Shown here: in pieces, positions 35,434 to 45,439 of the stretch | Numbering within the stretch: the first letter of the stretch is position 1 | How the letters are laid out: each line of letters opens with the position of its first letter | NCBI GenBank assembly: GCA_040779345.1 | Contig: JBFONU010000004.1 | Location: forward strand, 124,001 to 188,000 | Source of the DNA: Thalassotalea_H sp040779345 | GTDB taxonomy: Bacteria > Pseudomonadota > Gammaproteobacteria > Enterobacterales > Alteromonadaceae | DNA length: 64,000 bases | Direction: 5' to 3' | The notes under the pieces: generated by a model | Database searches by the model: none | What the model was told of the DNA's origin: nothing | Seen by the model: the letters and a program-made list of their open reading frames with translations, nothing else | Position numbers and translations under genes: made by a program

Positions 35434-35537
35434 GATAAAAATCCAAAAAAGTAAGTCAGTGGTGTAAAAAAGCACTAGGCTTTAGCTACCAAGTAAAGCT
35501 AGTCGCACTTTACCTGATACACAAATGACAAGCAAGC

Positions 35538-35549
35538 TTGTATATACAA
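35538..35549. promoter_or_regulatory. HutC-type operator, perfect palindrome
   Basis: TTGTATATACAA is a perfect 12-bp palindrome in the hutI-hutC intergenic region. It matches the known HutC operator pattern (CTTGTATATACAAG type), with the left C also present. It is about 105 bp upstream of hutI and 89 bp upstream of hutC and can serve both divergent transcripts. Confidence 0.8.
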
Positions 35550-35576
35550 CTATTGACTTCACCTGAGAAAGGTGAG

Positions 35577-35590
35577 AACGTATATACAAG
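35577..35590. promoter_or_regulatory. Second HutC-like operator
   Basis: A second site, 42 bp from the first, has the palindromic core GTATATAC and a complete right half (ATACAAG) but a degenerate left half. It lies between the first operator and the hutC start. Between the two sites is a 6-bp inverted repeat (TCACCT/AGGTGA, 35559-35575). Confidence 0.65.
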
Positions 35591-35625
35591 CTTAAAAGAT
35601 GACGCCAGTTATTGGAATTTCACTT

Positions 35626-36336
35626 ATGACCAAATCTAAACCCGCTAAATTTACCCTAATTAAAGATCATATTTGTAAAATGATAGAATCAGGTGAATGG
35701 CAGCAACATAGTAAAGTCCCTTCTGAAAACGTGTTAGCTGAGCAGTTCTCAGTAAGTAGAATGACTGCCAGACGCGCGTTACAAGAGTTAACCGAGCAAG
35801 GGTTATTAGTTCGTTCTCAAGGTGCAGGTACGTTTGTCGCGACATTTAAATCACAATCATCTTTATTAGAAATACGTAACATTGCCGATGAAATTCAAGC
35901 GCGCGGTCATCAGCACCATTCATTGCAATTAGAGCTGATCACGGTTGATGTAAATAATGAGTTAGCCATTTTATTGGGTTTAAAAGAGAGTGAAAGTGTT
36001 TTTTACTCTGAAGTACTGCACTTTGAAAATAATGAACCAATACAATTAGAACAGCGCTATGTTAGCAGTAAATTAGTGCCTGAATACTTACAGCAAGATT
36101 TTACCCAAATTACCCCTCATGAGTATTTATCTAGTGAAGCACCACTCACCGAAGCAACACACGAAATTGAAGCCGTATTAGCCAACGCTGACATCTGCCT
36201 TCAACTGAATATAGAGCCATCAACTCCCTGTTTACAAGTTAAGCGCCGTACTTGGTCAAGCCAAGGCGTAGTCAGCTTAGCTATTTTAACGGCACCTGGT
36301 AATAAATACCGTTTAGGTAGCCATTTAATTTTTTAA
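35626..36336 (+). CDS. hutC: Histidine utilisation repressor, GntR/HutC family
   Basis: 236-residue repressor: N-terminal GntR winged helix (KVPSENVLAEQFSVSRMTARRALQEL) and a C-terminal UTRA effector domain that binds urocanate in the family (FYSEVLHFENNEPIQLEQRYV). Start ATG 35626 has GGAA eight nt upstream and matches the family N-terminus; ATG 35599 adds nine residues with no ribosome site. It heads the hutC-hutH-hutU operon and faces hutI. The operator arrangement implies autoregulation. Confidence 0.93.
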   Translation: MTKSKPAKFTLIKDHICKMIESGEWQQHSKVPSENVLAEQFSVSRMTARRALQELTEQGLLVRSQGAGTFVATFKSQSSLLEIRNIADEIQARGHQHHSLQLELITVDVNNELAILLGLKESESVFYSEVLHFENNEPIQLEQRYVSSKLVPEYLQQDFTQITPHEYLSSEAPLTEATHEIEAVLANADICLQLNIEPSTPCLQVKRRTWSSQGVVSLAILTAPGNKYRLGSHLIF

Positions 36337-36363
36337 TTATTACTTAAATTTTGGAGCGTTAAC

Positions 36364-37857
36364 ATGACGTTTAACTATGGTATCGATCGTCTAAACCTTG
36401 ATATTGTCAATGGTATTGCCAACGGCAGTATCCAAGCTGAACTTTGCCAAGAAGCTTTAGATAAAATTAATACAAGTCGCCAACGCGTAGAAAAAATGGC
36501 CGCTTCTGACCAAGCAGTATACGGTATTAACACTGGCTTTGGCCCGTTATGTGATACCCAAATATCTCCAGAAGATACAAATTTACTGCAAAAAAACCTG
36601 CTAATTACCCATGCCGTCGGTGTCGGTGAGCCCATTGAAAAAGCCATTTCAAAATTAATGCTGATCACTAAAGTTCACGCATTAAGCCAAGGCTTTTCGG
36701 GTATTCGTCTTGAAGTGGTCGAACGTATGTTAACGTTTATCAAGCTCGACCTCATACCTGTGGTACCAGAGCAAGGCTCTGTTGGTGCCTCGGGTGATCT
36801 AGCGCCATTGTCTCATTTATTTTTACCCTTACTCGGTGAAGGTGAATTCTGGCAAGATGGAAAAGCGGTGCCGGCTAAACAAGTACTTGAAGCACATGGC
36901 TTATCACCAATGGAGTTACAAGCGAAGGAAGGTTTAGCGCTCATTAATGGCACACAATTTATTTTGTCACATGCGATCACCGCCTTAACTAAAATGCGTT
37001 ACCTGCTAGATTTAGCAGACTTAACGGGGGCAATGAGTATTGAAGGGATGCAAGGTAGCGAATCGCCCTTTAGAGATGAGTTGCATCAAACTCGTGCGTT
37101 TAAAGGTAATTTGGAAGTTGCGGCACGGATGAGAAACTTCTTTAAAAACTCACAGAACATGGCTTCACATGAAGAATGTGACCGTGTGCAAGACCCTTAT
37201 TCGCTTCGTTGTATTCCACAAGTACATGGCGCATCACGTAACGCTTATTATCACTTAGCTGAATTAGCTGAAATTGAAATGAACTCAGTGACAGATAACC
37301 CTATTGTGATCAGTAGTGAAGAAGCCATTTCTGGTGGTAGTTTTCACGGTCAGCCTCTGGCTATGGTACTTGACTATGCCTCTATCGCGGCGGCTGAACT
37401 TGGCAATATTTCTGATCGTCGTTGTTATTTATTATTAGAAGGTTTACACGGTTTACCAAGATTGTTAACCACTGCTGGTGGATTAAACTCAGGGATGATG
37501 ATCCCACAATATGCAACAGCAGCACTCGTCACTGAAAACAAATCGCTTTGTTTCCCACCGTCTGCAGACAGTGTACCTACCTCGATGGGGCAAGAAGATC
37601 ATGTTTCAATGGGGAGTATTTCCGGCAGACAACTCAATCAAATATTGGGTAACTTAGAAAAAATACTGGCAATTGAATTGATGTATGCCGCGCAAGCTAT
37701 TGAATTTAGACGACCAAATAAGTGCTCCGATATTATCGAAAAAAATCATCAAATTATTAGAGAAAAAGTCGCTAAGCTTGAAGAAGATAGACTATTAAAG
37801 CCAGATATTGATGCCATGATCGCATTAGTAAAATCACAAGCATTTACCGTTAAGTAA
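36364..37857 (+). CDS. hutH: Histidine ammonia-lyase
   Basis: Removes ammonia from histidine to give urocanate. The 497-residue protein carries the self-cyclising Ala-Ser-Gly (142-144, in GSVGASGDLAPL) that makes the MIO electrophile, plus YGINTGFG near the active site and the conserved core SVTDNP and QEDHVSMG. Ribosome site GGAG precedes the ATG. hutU follows 13 bp on. Confidence 0.97.
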   Translation: MTFNYGIDRLNLDIVNGIANGSIQAELCQEALDKINTSRQRVEKMAASDQAVYGINTGFGPLCDTQISPEDTNLLQKNLLITHAVGVGEPIEKAISKLMLITKVHALSQGFSGIRLEVVERMLTFIKLDLIPVVPEQGSVGASGDLAPLSHLFLPLLGEGEFWQDGKAVPAKQVLEAHGLSPMELQAKEGLALINGTQFILSHAITALTKMRYLLDLADLTGAMSIEGMQGSESPFRDELHQTRAFKGNLEVAARMRNFFKNSQNMASHEECDRVQDPYSLRCIPQVHGASRNAYYHLAELAEIEMNSVTDNPIVISSEEAISGGSFHGQPLAMVLDYASIAAAELGNISDRRCYLLLEGLHGLPRLLTTAGGLNSGMMIPQYATAALVTENKSLCFPPSADSVPTSMGQEDHVSMGSISGRQLNQILGNLEKILAIELMYAAQAIEFRRPNKCSDIIEKNHQIIREKVAKLEEDRLLKPDIDAMIALVKSQAFTVK

Positions 37858-37870
37858 AGGGGACGCTATC

Positions 37871-39901
37871 ATGGAAACAAAGATGACTTTACAAGAACAA
37901 ACGCTTTTTAAAGCAAGCATACAGCAAGGTATTCCCAGTGAATTACCTGCAGCGAAACCCTATCCTGCTAATGCTAACCGCGCGCCTAAACGCAAAGACA
38001 TTCTTTCTGTTGAAGAAAAACAGTTAGCGGTACGAAATGCACTACGTTATTTCCCTAAAGCATGGCATCAAGAATTAGCCGTTGAGTTTGCGCAAGAGCT
38101 GAAAGATTTTGGTCGTATCTACATGTACCGCTTTAAGCCTAATTACCCGCTAAAAGCACGTTCAGTTAACGATTACCCAGCAAAATGTCAGCAAGCTGCT
38201 GCCATTATGCTAATGGTAGATAACAACTTAGATCCTGCGGTTGCCCAGCATCCAGAAGAGTTAATTACTTATGGTGGTAACGGCGCTGTGTTCCAAAACT
38301 GGGCGCAATACTTATTAGCGATGAAGTATTTAAGCGAGATGGAAAGCGACCAAACCTTACATTTATACTCAGGTCATCCGATGGGATTGTTTCCATCAAG
38401 TGAGGAAGCGCCACGAGTAGTGGTAACAAACGGCATGATGATCCCTAATTATTCTCAGCCAGATGACTGGGAAAAATTTAATGCCTTAGGTGTGACTCAA
38501 TATGGTCAAATGACGGCGGGGTCATTTATGTATATTGGCCCACAAGGTATAGTACACGGCACCACTATTACCGTCATGAATGCATTTCGTAAAGTGCTCA
38601 ATAAAGGCGAAAACCCACAAGGGAAAATTTTCCTAACCGCAGGTCTTGGCGGCATGAGTGGCGCGCAACCTAAAGCCGGTAATATTGCCAATTGCATTAC
38701 CGTTTGTGCTGAGGTCAACTCAGCGGCAGCAACTAAACGTCATCAACAAGGTTGGGTTGATGAGTTAATTGATAACATGGCTGACCTTGTTGCTCGCGTT
38801 CAAGCGGCACAAGCCAATGAAGAAGTGGTATCAATTGCTTATATTGGCAACATTGTTGATGTATGGGAAACCTTCTTTGAGAAAGACATCTATGTGCACT
38901 TAGGCTCAGATCAAACCTCATTGCATAACCCTTGGTCAGGCGGTTACTACCCAGTAGATATTAGCTATGAAGAATCAAACCGTTTGATTCGTGAAGAGCC
39001 AGACGTGTTTAAAGAAAAAGTGCAAGCAACCTTAAAGCGTCATGCTGATGCGGTGAACAAACACACGGCTCGTGGCACTTACTTCTTTGATTACGGTAAT
39101 GCATTTTTATTAGAAGCCTCACGCGCAGGGGGCGATGTAATGGCTGAAAATGGGATAGATTTTAAATACCCGTCATATGTGCAAGATATCTTAGGCCCAA
39201 TGTGTTTTGACTATGGTTTTGGTCCATTCCGTTGGGTATGCGCTTCAGGAAAACCTGAAGACTTAGATAAAACCGATGCCATTGCTGCACGTGTATTGAA
39301 AAAGATCATGCTGGAATCTCCTGAAGAAATTCAACAGCAAATGCAAGACAACATCACTTGGATTGAAGACGCTAAACAAAATAAACTAGTGGTTGGCTCT
39401 CAAGCGCGTATTCTTTATGCCGATGCACAAGGCAGAATGGAAATTGCGAAAGCCTTTAATGATGCGATCAATAACGGCGAGATTGGTCCAGTAGTATTGG
39501 GTCGCGATCACCATGACGTATCAGGTACCGACTCACCTTATCGTGAAACATCTAACATTTATGATGGCAGCCGTTTTACCGCTGATATGGCCATTCATAA
39601 TGTTATTGGCGATAGCTTTCGCGGCGCAACATGGGTATCAATCCATAATGGCGGTGGCGTTGGTTGGGGGGAAGTGACAAATGGCGGCTTTGGTATGCTG
39701 CTTGACGGCTCCTCAGCCGCTGAGCGTCGATTAAAATCAATGTTATTGTTTGATGTCAATAATGGCATTGCTCGTCGCAGTTGGGCGCGTAACTCTGAGG
39801 CTAATTTTGCCATTAAACGTGAAATGGCACGCACTCCAAAACTAAAAGTCACGTTAGCTAATTTGGTTGAAGATGATATTTTAAATAATTTATCACTTTA
39901 A
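37871..39901 (+). CDS. hutU: Urocanate hydratase, long form
   Basis: Converts urocanate to imidazolone propionate using tightly bound NAD+. At 676 residues it is about 120 longer than the classical enzyme (about 557), with an extra N-terminal region and internal differences. Core signatures remain: YGGNGAVFQNWAQY, YGQMTAGSFMYIGPQG, the NAD-binding glycine-rich GLGGMSGAQPKAG and the C-terminal NGGGVGWGEVTNGGFGM. It closes the hutC-hutH-hutU operon and is followed by a 16-bp perfect terminator stem. Confidence 0.93.
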   Translation: METKMTLQEQTLFKASIQQGIPSELPAAKPYPANANRAPKRKDILSVEEKQLAVRNALRYFPKAWHQELAVEFAQELKDFGRIYMYRFKPNYPLKARSVNDYPAKCQQAAAIMLMVDNNLDPAVAQHPEELITYGGNGAVFQNWAQYLLAMKYLSEMESDQTLHLYSGHPMGLFPSSEEAPRVVVTNGMMIPNYSQPDDWEKFNALGVTQYGQMTAGSFMYIGPQGIVHGTTITVMNAFRKVLNKGENPQGKIFLTAGLGGMSGAQPKAGNIANCITVCAEVNSAAATKRHQQGWVDELIDNMADLVARVQAAQANEEVVSIAYIGNIVDVWETFFEKDIYVHLGSDQTSLHNPWSGGYYPVDISYEESNRLIREEPDVFKEKVQATLKRHADAVNKHTARGTYFFDYGNAFLLEASRAGGDVMAENGIDFKYPSYVQDILGPMCFDYGFGPFRWVCASGKPEDLDKTDAIAARVLKKIMLESPEEIQQQMQDNITWIEDAKQNKLVVGSQARILYADAQGRMEIAKAFNDAINNGEIGPVVLGRDHHDVSGTDSPYRETSNIYDGSRFTADMAIHNVIGDSFRGATWVSIHNGGGVGWGEVTNGGFGMLLDGSSAAERRLKSMLLFDVNNGIARRSWARNSEANFAIKREMARTPKLKVTLANLVEDDILNNLSL

Positions 39902-39948
39902 GGCATTAGCGATTAAATTATCACGCTAACAACACCTTCCAAAATATT

Positions 39949-39983
39949 AAAGGCCTTTATGAACTAAGTTCATAAAGGCCTTT
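39949..39983. terminator. Bidirectional intrinsic terminator after hutU
   Basis: A perfect 16-bp stem (39949-39964 with 39968-39983) around a TAA loop, separating hutU from the convergent efflux pump gene. It is unusually long for a simple terminator. Confidence 0.85.
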
Positions 39984-40005
39984 ATTTCATCGTTTTCTTT
40001 ATTAT

Positions 40006-43000
40006 CTAGGCAACTTTCTTTAACGCTATTTCTGAAACAAAATGAGCGCCATTTTCTGTCGGTGAACGTTTCGTCGCTAATAACAAATAAAAGCTAGGCA
40101 ATATAAACAAAGTAAAAATGGTACCAATAAACATACCTGCCACTAGGATAATACCTATACTGTTTCTTGCCTCTGCGCCTGCTCCTGATACTAACACTAA
40201 GGGAAAATGCCCCAAAATAGTTGCCGCTGTTGTCATTAATATCGGGCGTAATCGCGTAGTCGCCGCCTCAGTAACCGCGGCTAGTTTACTAGCACCAGCT
40301 TCTTGAGCATGATTTGCAAATTCAACAATTAAAATGCCATTTTTCGCGATCAAACCTATCAAGGTAATTAAGCCAATTTGAGAATAAATATTAATGGTTG
40401 TTAATTCCACATAAGGGATCAGTAAAGCACCTGATAACGCCAATGGTACACAACCTAGAATGATCACTAATGGATCTCTAAAGCTATTAAACTGTACGGC
40501 TAATACTAAGAAGACAATCAGCAAAGACACTCCTAATACCATCACAAGCGTATTACCTTCTTTGCGTAACTGCCTTGATTCACCTGCATAATCAATACTA
40601 TAGCCTGAAGGTAACATTTCTCTTGCGGCGTTTTCGATGGCACTAAGTGCCGCCTCTTTGTTAGAGCCTGGTGCTACCGCGCCGAAAATTCTAAATGAAT
40701 TTTGCTGTGCAAAAGAGCCTAATTGCCTAGGAACCGTTTTCCAATTCAAGTCGGCAACAGCAGATACCGGTAATAATTCTCCTGACGCTGACTTGATGGT
40801 GAGTGATAAAATAGACTCTGTTTTTGAACGAATATCACTATTAGCAATAGGAATTACCCGATAAGCCTTACCGTTTGCATCAAAGCGATTAACAAAATTG
40901 TTCGACAACAAAATCCCTAACTGTTCGCTGACATTCGCCACGTTCATACCCAAATCAGCAATTTTTTCACGATTAAGCAATAACTCAACTTGAGGTAAGT
41001 CTATTTTAAGATCGGTATCTGCATATAAAAACTGACCACTAGCAAATGCAGATCCAACAAGCTGATCAGCGTATTGCTTCATCTCCTCATATGGCGCAGA
41101 AGATTTAACAACCATTTCAATTTCAAACTGTCCAGAAGTTGGCAGTGAAGCAGGCAAAATAGGAAACATATTAAGGCCGGGGATTTGCGCTAACTTTCCG
41201 TACATTTGTGGCACTAATGCTTGTGCACTAAAGTCTCTGTCACTCGGATTTTTCAGTTCGAGCCCACCAAAGCCTCCGGTATTCATTACTATTTGCCAAA
41301 TTTTTAATCCGCCTTCAATTTCTTGTAAGCTTTCAACCACAGGATTCATTTGCCCTACGTTATAGGCCAACGATGATTCAGGTGGTGACTGAATAACAAA
41401 CATCACCATAGATTGATCTTCTATTGGCGCAAGCTCTTTTTGAGAAAACAGATAAAAAGGAATGGTTAATAATGACACGACTATTGCCACTAAAAATACT
41501 TGTCCTTTCCATTCAAATACTCTGGTAAGCAAGTTTGCATAAGCGTTTTGTACTCGTTCAAAAAGCTCATTAACCTTTTTAGTTAATCCTCCTTCTTGAC
41601 CACCGTCAGGCGATACATAAGCACTCATAATAGGTGATAGTGTTACGGCAACAACGCCCGAGATAATTACAGCAATGGCTAATGTAAAGGCAAACTCTTT
41701 GAACAACACACCAGTAAGGCCTGATAAAAACCCGATCGGTGCATACACAGCAGCAAGTGTGATCGTCATTGAAATAATAGGCACGAGTAACTGTCGTGAA
41801 CTGATCAATGCTGCATCAAATTTTGACATGCCTTGACGCATTAAACGTGCTACGTTTTCAACGACAACAATCGCATCGTCAACCACCAAACCAACAGATA
41901 ACACAATCGCCAGAACGGTAAGTAAATTAAGCGAAAAACCCATCATTGACATGGCGGCAATCGCACCAAGAATTGAAATAGGAATAGTAATTAGTGGCAC
42001 AATAGCACTTCTAAATGAGCCCATTAATAGCAGCACAACGATCCCCACCAAAATGACCGTTTCAATTAATGTGGTAAAAATTTCATTTAGCGCGTCGCGC
42101 ATATAAAGTGTACCGTCGTAGGCAAAATCAATAGAAATACCACTAGGAAGTGATTTATTTAACTCATCAACCTTTTCGTATAACCGATCACCAATCTCAA
42201 TTTCATTAGCACCCGGTAATGGCCAAATCGATATATAAACAGAGTCTTTATCATTTAAACGTGCCGTGACATTTGTGTCTTCAGCCGCCAATTTAACCGA
42301 GGCAATATTTTTCAAATAGATGTTAGCACCGTCAACTTCTTTCACCACTAACTGCTCAAACTCGCTTGCTTTACTAAGCTGACTGTTAGCGACAATATCG
42401 ATCTTTTGGTGGTCATTTTCAACATACCCCATAGTCGCGATACTATTATTACTGGCTAACGCTTGATAAACCTCACTGGCGCTTAGGTTATAAACCTGCA
42501 TAGCGTCTGCATCTAACCACACTCGCATCGCTGGTGTTCTGGCACCTTCAATACCAACTCGTTGAACACCTTCGATGGCATTTAAAACTGGATTAACTTG
42601 GCGTGTTAAATAATCAGTAATTTGAGAAAGATCATTGCCATTTGCATGAACACTCAAATAAATAACAGCAAATGGTCTATCAGCACGACTCACTGAAATA
42701 ACAGGATCTTGCGATCCTGACGGCAATTCATATCGAATTTGACCTAATCTCGCATTGAGTTCAGCCAACGCTAAGGTGCTACTTTCATTAAGTTTGAGCC
42801 AAGCAGTCACTTTACTGCTGCCCGATGTACTTACTGAATCAACGTACTCTACACCCGGAATAGTTGCTGCTACACGTTCAATGGGTTCGGTAACAAAACC
42901 TTTAACAACGTCTGCTGACGCGCCAGTATAATATGTGTCAATAACTAACGACGTACTTTCAATTTTAGGAAACTGTAAAACTGAGATTTTACCACTCGCC

Positions 43001-43095
43001 CACAAACCAGCAAAACAAATGATTAACGATAAAACGATTGCAACAACAGGTCGTTTTACAAATATATCCATCACAGAGGATTTAGTATTTATCAT
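40006..43095 (-). CDS. RND multidrug efflux permease (HAE1 type)
   Basis: 1029-residue inner membrane proton-driven exporter of the AcrB/MexB superfamily. It has the N-terminal FVKRPVVAIVLSL helix, two large periplasmic loops and twelve predicted helices. Helix 4 carries the proton-relay Asp pair in GLVVDDAIVVVENV. Ribosome site GGGGAAGAG precedes the ATG. It is directly downstream of its adaptor (9 bp) and a TetR gene. No outer membrane factor is encoded nearby, so a TolC-like protein elsewhere is presumed. Substrates are unknown. Confidence 0.93.
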   Translation of the reverse strand: MINTKSSVMDIFVKRPVVAIVLSLIICFAGLWASGKISVLQFPKIESTSLVIDTYYTGASADVVKGFVTEPIERVAATIPGVEYVDSVSTSGSSKVTAWLKLNESSTLALAELNARLGQIRYELPSGSQDPVISVSRADRPFAVIYLSVHANGNDLSQITDYLTRQVNPVLNAIEGVQRVGIEGARTPAMRVWLDADAMQVYNLSASEVYQALASNNSIATMGYVENDHQKIDIVANSQLSKASEFEQLVVKEVDGANIYLKNIASVKLAAEDTNVTARLNDKDSVYISIWPLPGANEIEIGDRLYEKVDELNKSLPSGISIDFAYDGTLYMRDALNEIFTTLIETVILVGIVVLLLMGSFRSAIVPLITIPISILGAIAAMSMMGFSLNLLTVLAIVLSVGLVVDDAIVVVENVARLMRQGMSKFDAALISSRQLLVPIISMTITLAAVYAPIGFLSGLTGVLFKEFAFTLAIAVIISGVVAVTLSPIMSAYVSPDGGQEGGLTKKVNELFERVQNAYANLLTRVFEWKGQVFLVAIVVSLLTIPFYLFSQKELAPIEDQSMVMFVIQSPPESSLAYNVGQMNPVVESLQEIEGGLKIWQIVMNTGGFGGLELKNPSDRDFSAQALVPQMYGKLAQIPGLNMFPILPASLPTSGQFEIEMVVKSSAPYEEMKQYADQLVGSAFASGQFLYADTDLKIDLPQVELLLNREKIADLGMNVANVSEQLGILLSNNFVNRFDANGKAYRVIPIANSDIRSKTESILSLTIKSASGELLPVSAVADLNWKTVPRQLGSFAQQNSFRIFGAVAPGSNKEAALSAIENAAREMLPSGYSIDYAGESRQLRKEGNTLVMVLGVSLLIVFLVLAVQFNSFRDPLVIILGCVPLALSGALLIPYVELTTINIYSQIGLITLIGLIAKNGILIVEFANHAQEAGASKLAAVTEAATTRLRPILMTTAATILGHFPLVLVSGAGAEARNSIGIILVAGMFIGTIFTLFILPSFYLLLATKRSPTENGAHFVSEIALKKVA

Positions 43096-43104
43096 GCTCT
43101 TCCC

Positions 43105-44205
43105 CTACAAACTTGCCGATACGTTGCTCGCATCATTTTCAGCAACATACACTTTCATGCTAGGGAACAATTTAAAAGCGCCTTTGTTGGCGATAAGCTG
43201 CCCTTCGTTCAATCCATTCAAAACAAACACTTGGTCTGCTCGACGTTCGCCCAATTCAATTTTCACTTGTTTAGCGCGATATGAACCATCGTCAGATTGC
43301 TCTAATACAAAAACATAGTTACCAAACGGGTCGCGCTTGATTGCTAAATCAGGAATAGACACCAAGGTTGACTGCGCTGAAACAGGTGCGATAACAGAGA
43401 CTAATGTATTCGGTCTTAATGACAGTTCACTAGACGCTATTTGTGCGCGGTACTTTAGGTTTCTTGATGTAGCTGACAGTTGCGGATCTACCGCCACAAT
43501 CTCTGCCGATAAAACAGCATCACTATTCATCGGTTTTAAAGTAATGATAGTACCTAGTTCAAGCTCTTGATAAACCTGAGGTAAGTAGAAATCTACCCAG
43601 GTAAAATCATTAACACCAACCAGTTCGAGTACCTGGCTGTTTTTATCTAAATATTGACCAACTTCTAAGGTGTGAATGCCCACTTTTGCGTTAAATGGTG
43701 CGACTAACTTTTTCTTACTAATAACACTCGATAAAACGGCAATTTCAGATTTTGCAATTTGGACATTCGCCTTTGCTTCATCAACAAGTTCTGCACTGAT
43801 CTCATTGTTCTTTTTTAACTTTTTATAACGCGCGAGTGTACGTTCACCTAGTGTTAATCTTGCTTTAGCAGCAATGAGTTTTGCGTCTTCATCACTATGA
43901 TCAAGCTCAAGTAACGTTTGGCCTTTTTGAACTTCACTTCCTGATGCGGCATTTAATTCAATTATTTTACCTGCATATTCATTGTTCACGACTAACTGTT
44001 TAAAAGCTTGTACTTCACCACTAACCTTAACGGTTTTTTGATAATGTGCAGTTGATACTGCTATAGCGCTAACTGTGGCAGAAGGTTCGGGCATACTAGC
44101 GCCCTGCGCTGCCGCAGCTTCCTGTAATGATGATTTATAGCTATATAAACCGAAAATTGTACCGCCTAGTACGGCGCTAACCGCAATCCATCGACTAATG
44201 TTCAT
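43105..44205 (-). CDS. RND efflux periplasmic adaptor (membrane fusion protein)
   Basis: 366 residues linking the RND pump to an outer membrane channel. An N-terminal membrane anchor or signal (about 6-24) is followed by the lipoyl/barrel-sandwich halves (VNNEYAGKIIELNAASGSEVQKGQTLLELD, and APFNAKVGIHTLEVGQYLDKN), a helical hairpin between them (about 110-155), a beta-barrel and a membrane-proximal domain. There is no lipobox Cys. The overlap in direction and the 9-bp gap show one operon with the permease. Confidence 0.92.
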   Translation of the reverse strand: MNISRWIAVSAVLGGTIFGLYSYKSSLQEAAAAQGASMPEPSATVSAIAVSTAHYQKTVKVSGEVQAFKQLVVNNEYAGKIIELNAASGSEVQKGQTLLELDHSDEDAKLIAAKARLTLGERTLARYKKLKKNNEISAELVDEAKANVQIAKSEIAVLSSVISKKKLVAPFNAKVGIHTLEVGQYLDKNSQVLELVGVNDFTWVDFYLPQVYQELELGTIITLKPMNSDAVLSAEIVAVDPQLSATSRNLKYRAQIASSELSLRPNTLVSVIAPVSAQSTLVSIPDLAIKRDPFGNYVFVLEQSDDGSYRAKQVKIELGERRADQVFVLNGLNEGQLIANKGAFKLFPSMKVYVAENDASNVSASL

Positions 44206-44292
44206 ATTTAACTTGTCCTAAATGTTAGCTATTTCACCTAGTTATAAAAGGTGAACTTAAATGGTAAAAATTTTGTTTACATTGATAATTTG

Positions 44293-45009
44293 TTATCTCA
44301 ATCCATGCTCCGCGAGACATTGACAGGTTTTTACAATATCTTCTTTCGTAATTGGCTCTTGCCAATTGTAAGTATTTATTAAACGTTGCAAGCTGCGAAT
44401 ATGCACGTTGTCAGGTTCAAGCGCTGTTGACTCATCTTGTTCTTCAACGCCATTTTGCCAACTCTTGTGAATGCGTACGGTATGAAAATATCCCACTGCT
44501 AGTGACCAAGTACCTAGGCAAATTTCTTCAATTTCACATTCGTTAGAAATTAACTCACCGGTATTTGCAGCGTGAGTTAAAAAACCATTAAAAATGGTTT
44601 CACACGCTTGTCCGCATGAAACCATATGTTCAACCCAGCGAGGTGAGCATCGGTTCATAACCGCCCTGTTATTCACCATACTTTCTAGTTGATCATCAAA
44701 GGCATACATATATACCTTGCTATAATCAAGCAAGCTAGTTGCCATAATTCGTTCGGGTGTCGTCAGCGGTAACGACAACACTTGCTTAAAAATGCCTTGA
44801 CGCTTTTGATACATTTTTGTTGCCAGTGCGATTAATACGTCTTCTTTACATTGCACAAACTTATAGACTGAGCCCATCGATAAACCCGCCAACTTAGCAA
44901 TTTTTGACATAGAAAAATCTAACAACGAACTTTGCTCTATCGCTTCAATAGCAGCATCAATAATTAACTGTTCTTGAACTGCAGGGCTAAACCTTGGTGC
45001 TGGAGCCAT
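44293..45009 (-). CDS. TetR-family regulator of the RND operon
   Basis: 238 residues from ATG 45009; the frame upstream runs through the operator repeats and is not coding. The N-terminal helix-turn-helix is clear (FSMSKIAKLAGLSMGSVYKFVQCKEDVLIALA), followed by an all-helical ligand domain with several Cys. It is the first gene of a TetR-adaptor-permease unit (87 bp to the adaptor). The operator-like repeats sit 20 bp ahead of the start, fitting autorepression of the whole unit. Confidence 0.88.
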   Translation of the reverse strand: MAPAPRFSPAVQEQLIIDAAIEAIEQSSLLDFSMSKIAKLAGLSMGSVYKFVQCKEDVLIALATKMYQKRQGIFKQVLSLPLTTPERIMATSLLDYSKVYMYAFDDQLESMVNNRAVMNRCSPRWVEHMVSCGQACETIFNGFLTHAANTGELISNECEIEEICLGTWSLAVGYFHTVRIHKSWQNGVEEQDESTALEPDNVHIRSLQRLINTYNWQEPITKEDIVKTCQCLAEHGLR

Positions 45010-45029
45010 TGTAACCTCATAAATAATAT

Positions 45030-45052
45030 CATTCGAATGGTATTCGAATGGT
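45030..45052. promoter_or_regulatory. TetR operator candidate, duplicated palindrome
   Basis: Two copies of the 8-bp palindrome ATTCGAAT, at 45031-45038 and 45042-45049, form an 11-bp tandem repeat (ATTCGAATGGT twice). The first extends to the 10-bp palindrome CATTCGAATG. One helical turn separates the centres, as expected for cooperative dimers. Confidence 0.7.
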
Positions 45053-45439
45053 ATTATAAACACTAATAAATTAAGATCAAGTTAGCGTTAGTTCAAAATT
45101 GAATATGATAGGTAATAAGGTCAGTATTTTTAGAGCTAGCTAGTTCAATAGATTGATTGGTGTTAAGGGGGGTTATAGCTCACATTACTTAATGTCACTT
45201 AACAGCGTTTATTAACATTGCCGTGTTACTTTATGAGCTAAATAGTATTAAAGAGAATATCACAAATGCAACTTAATTATTTGAATATTCATTTATTCAT
45301 ATTATTACGAATAAATAAAAGCCCGAACGAAAATAGTATTATTATAAAATTCTTGTTGTCATGAGTGAAAACTAGTATTTTAATTAACCAACCTAGTTTA
45401 GGCGTATCTTTGTGTAATTCATATTTTATGGGAAAGGCT
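45053..45439 (+). other. Intergenic region before the M64-like lipoprotein gene
   Basis: About 390 bp of AT-rich sequence between the divergent TetR gene and the protease gene. It must hold promoters for both. The open frame of the protease extends back to GTG 45365 but lacks a ribosome site and a signal-like N-terminus there. No RNA gene or repeat was recognised. Confidence 0.4.
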
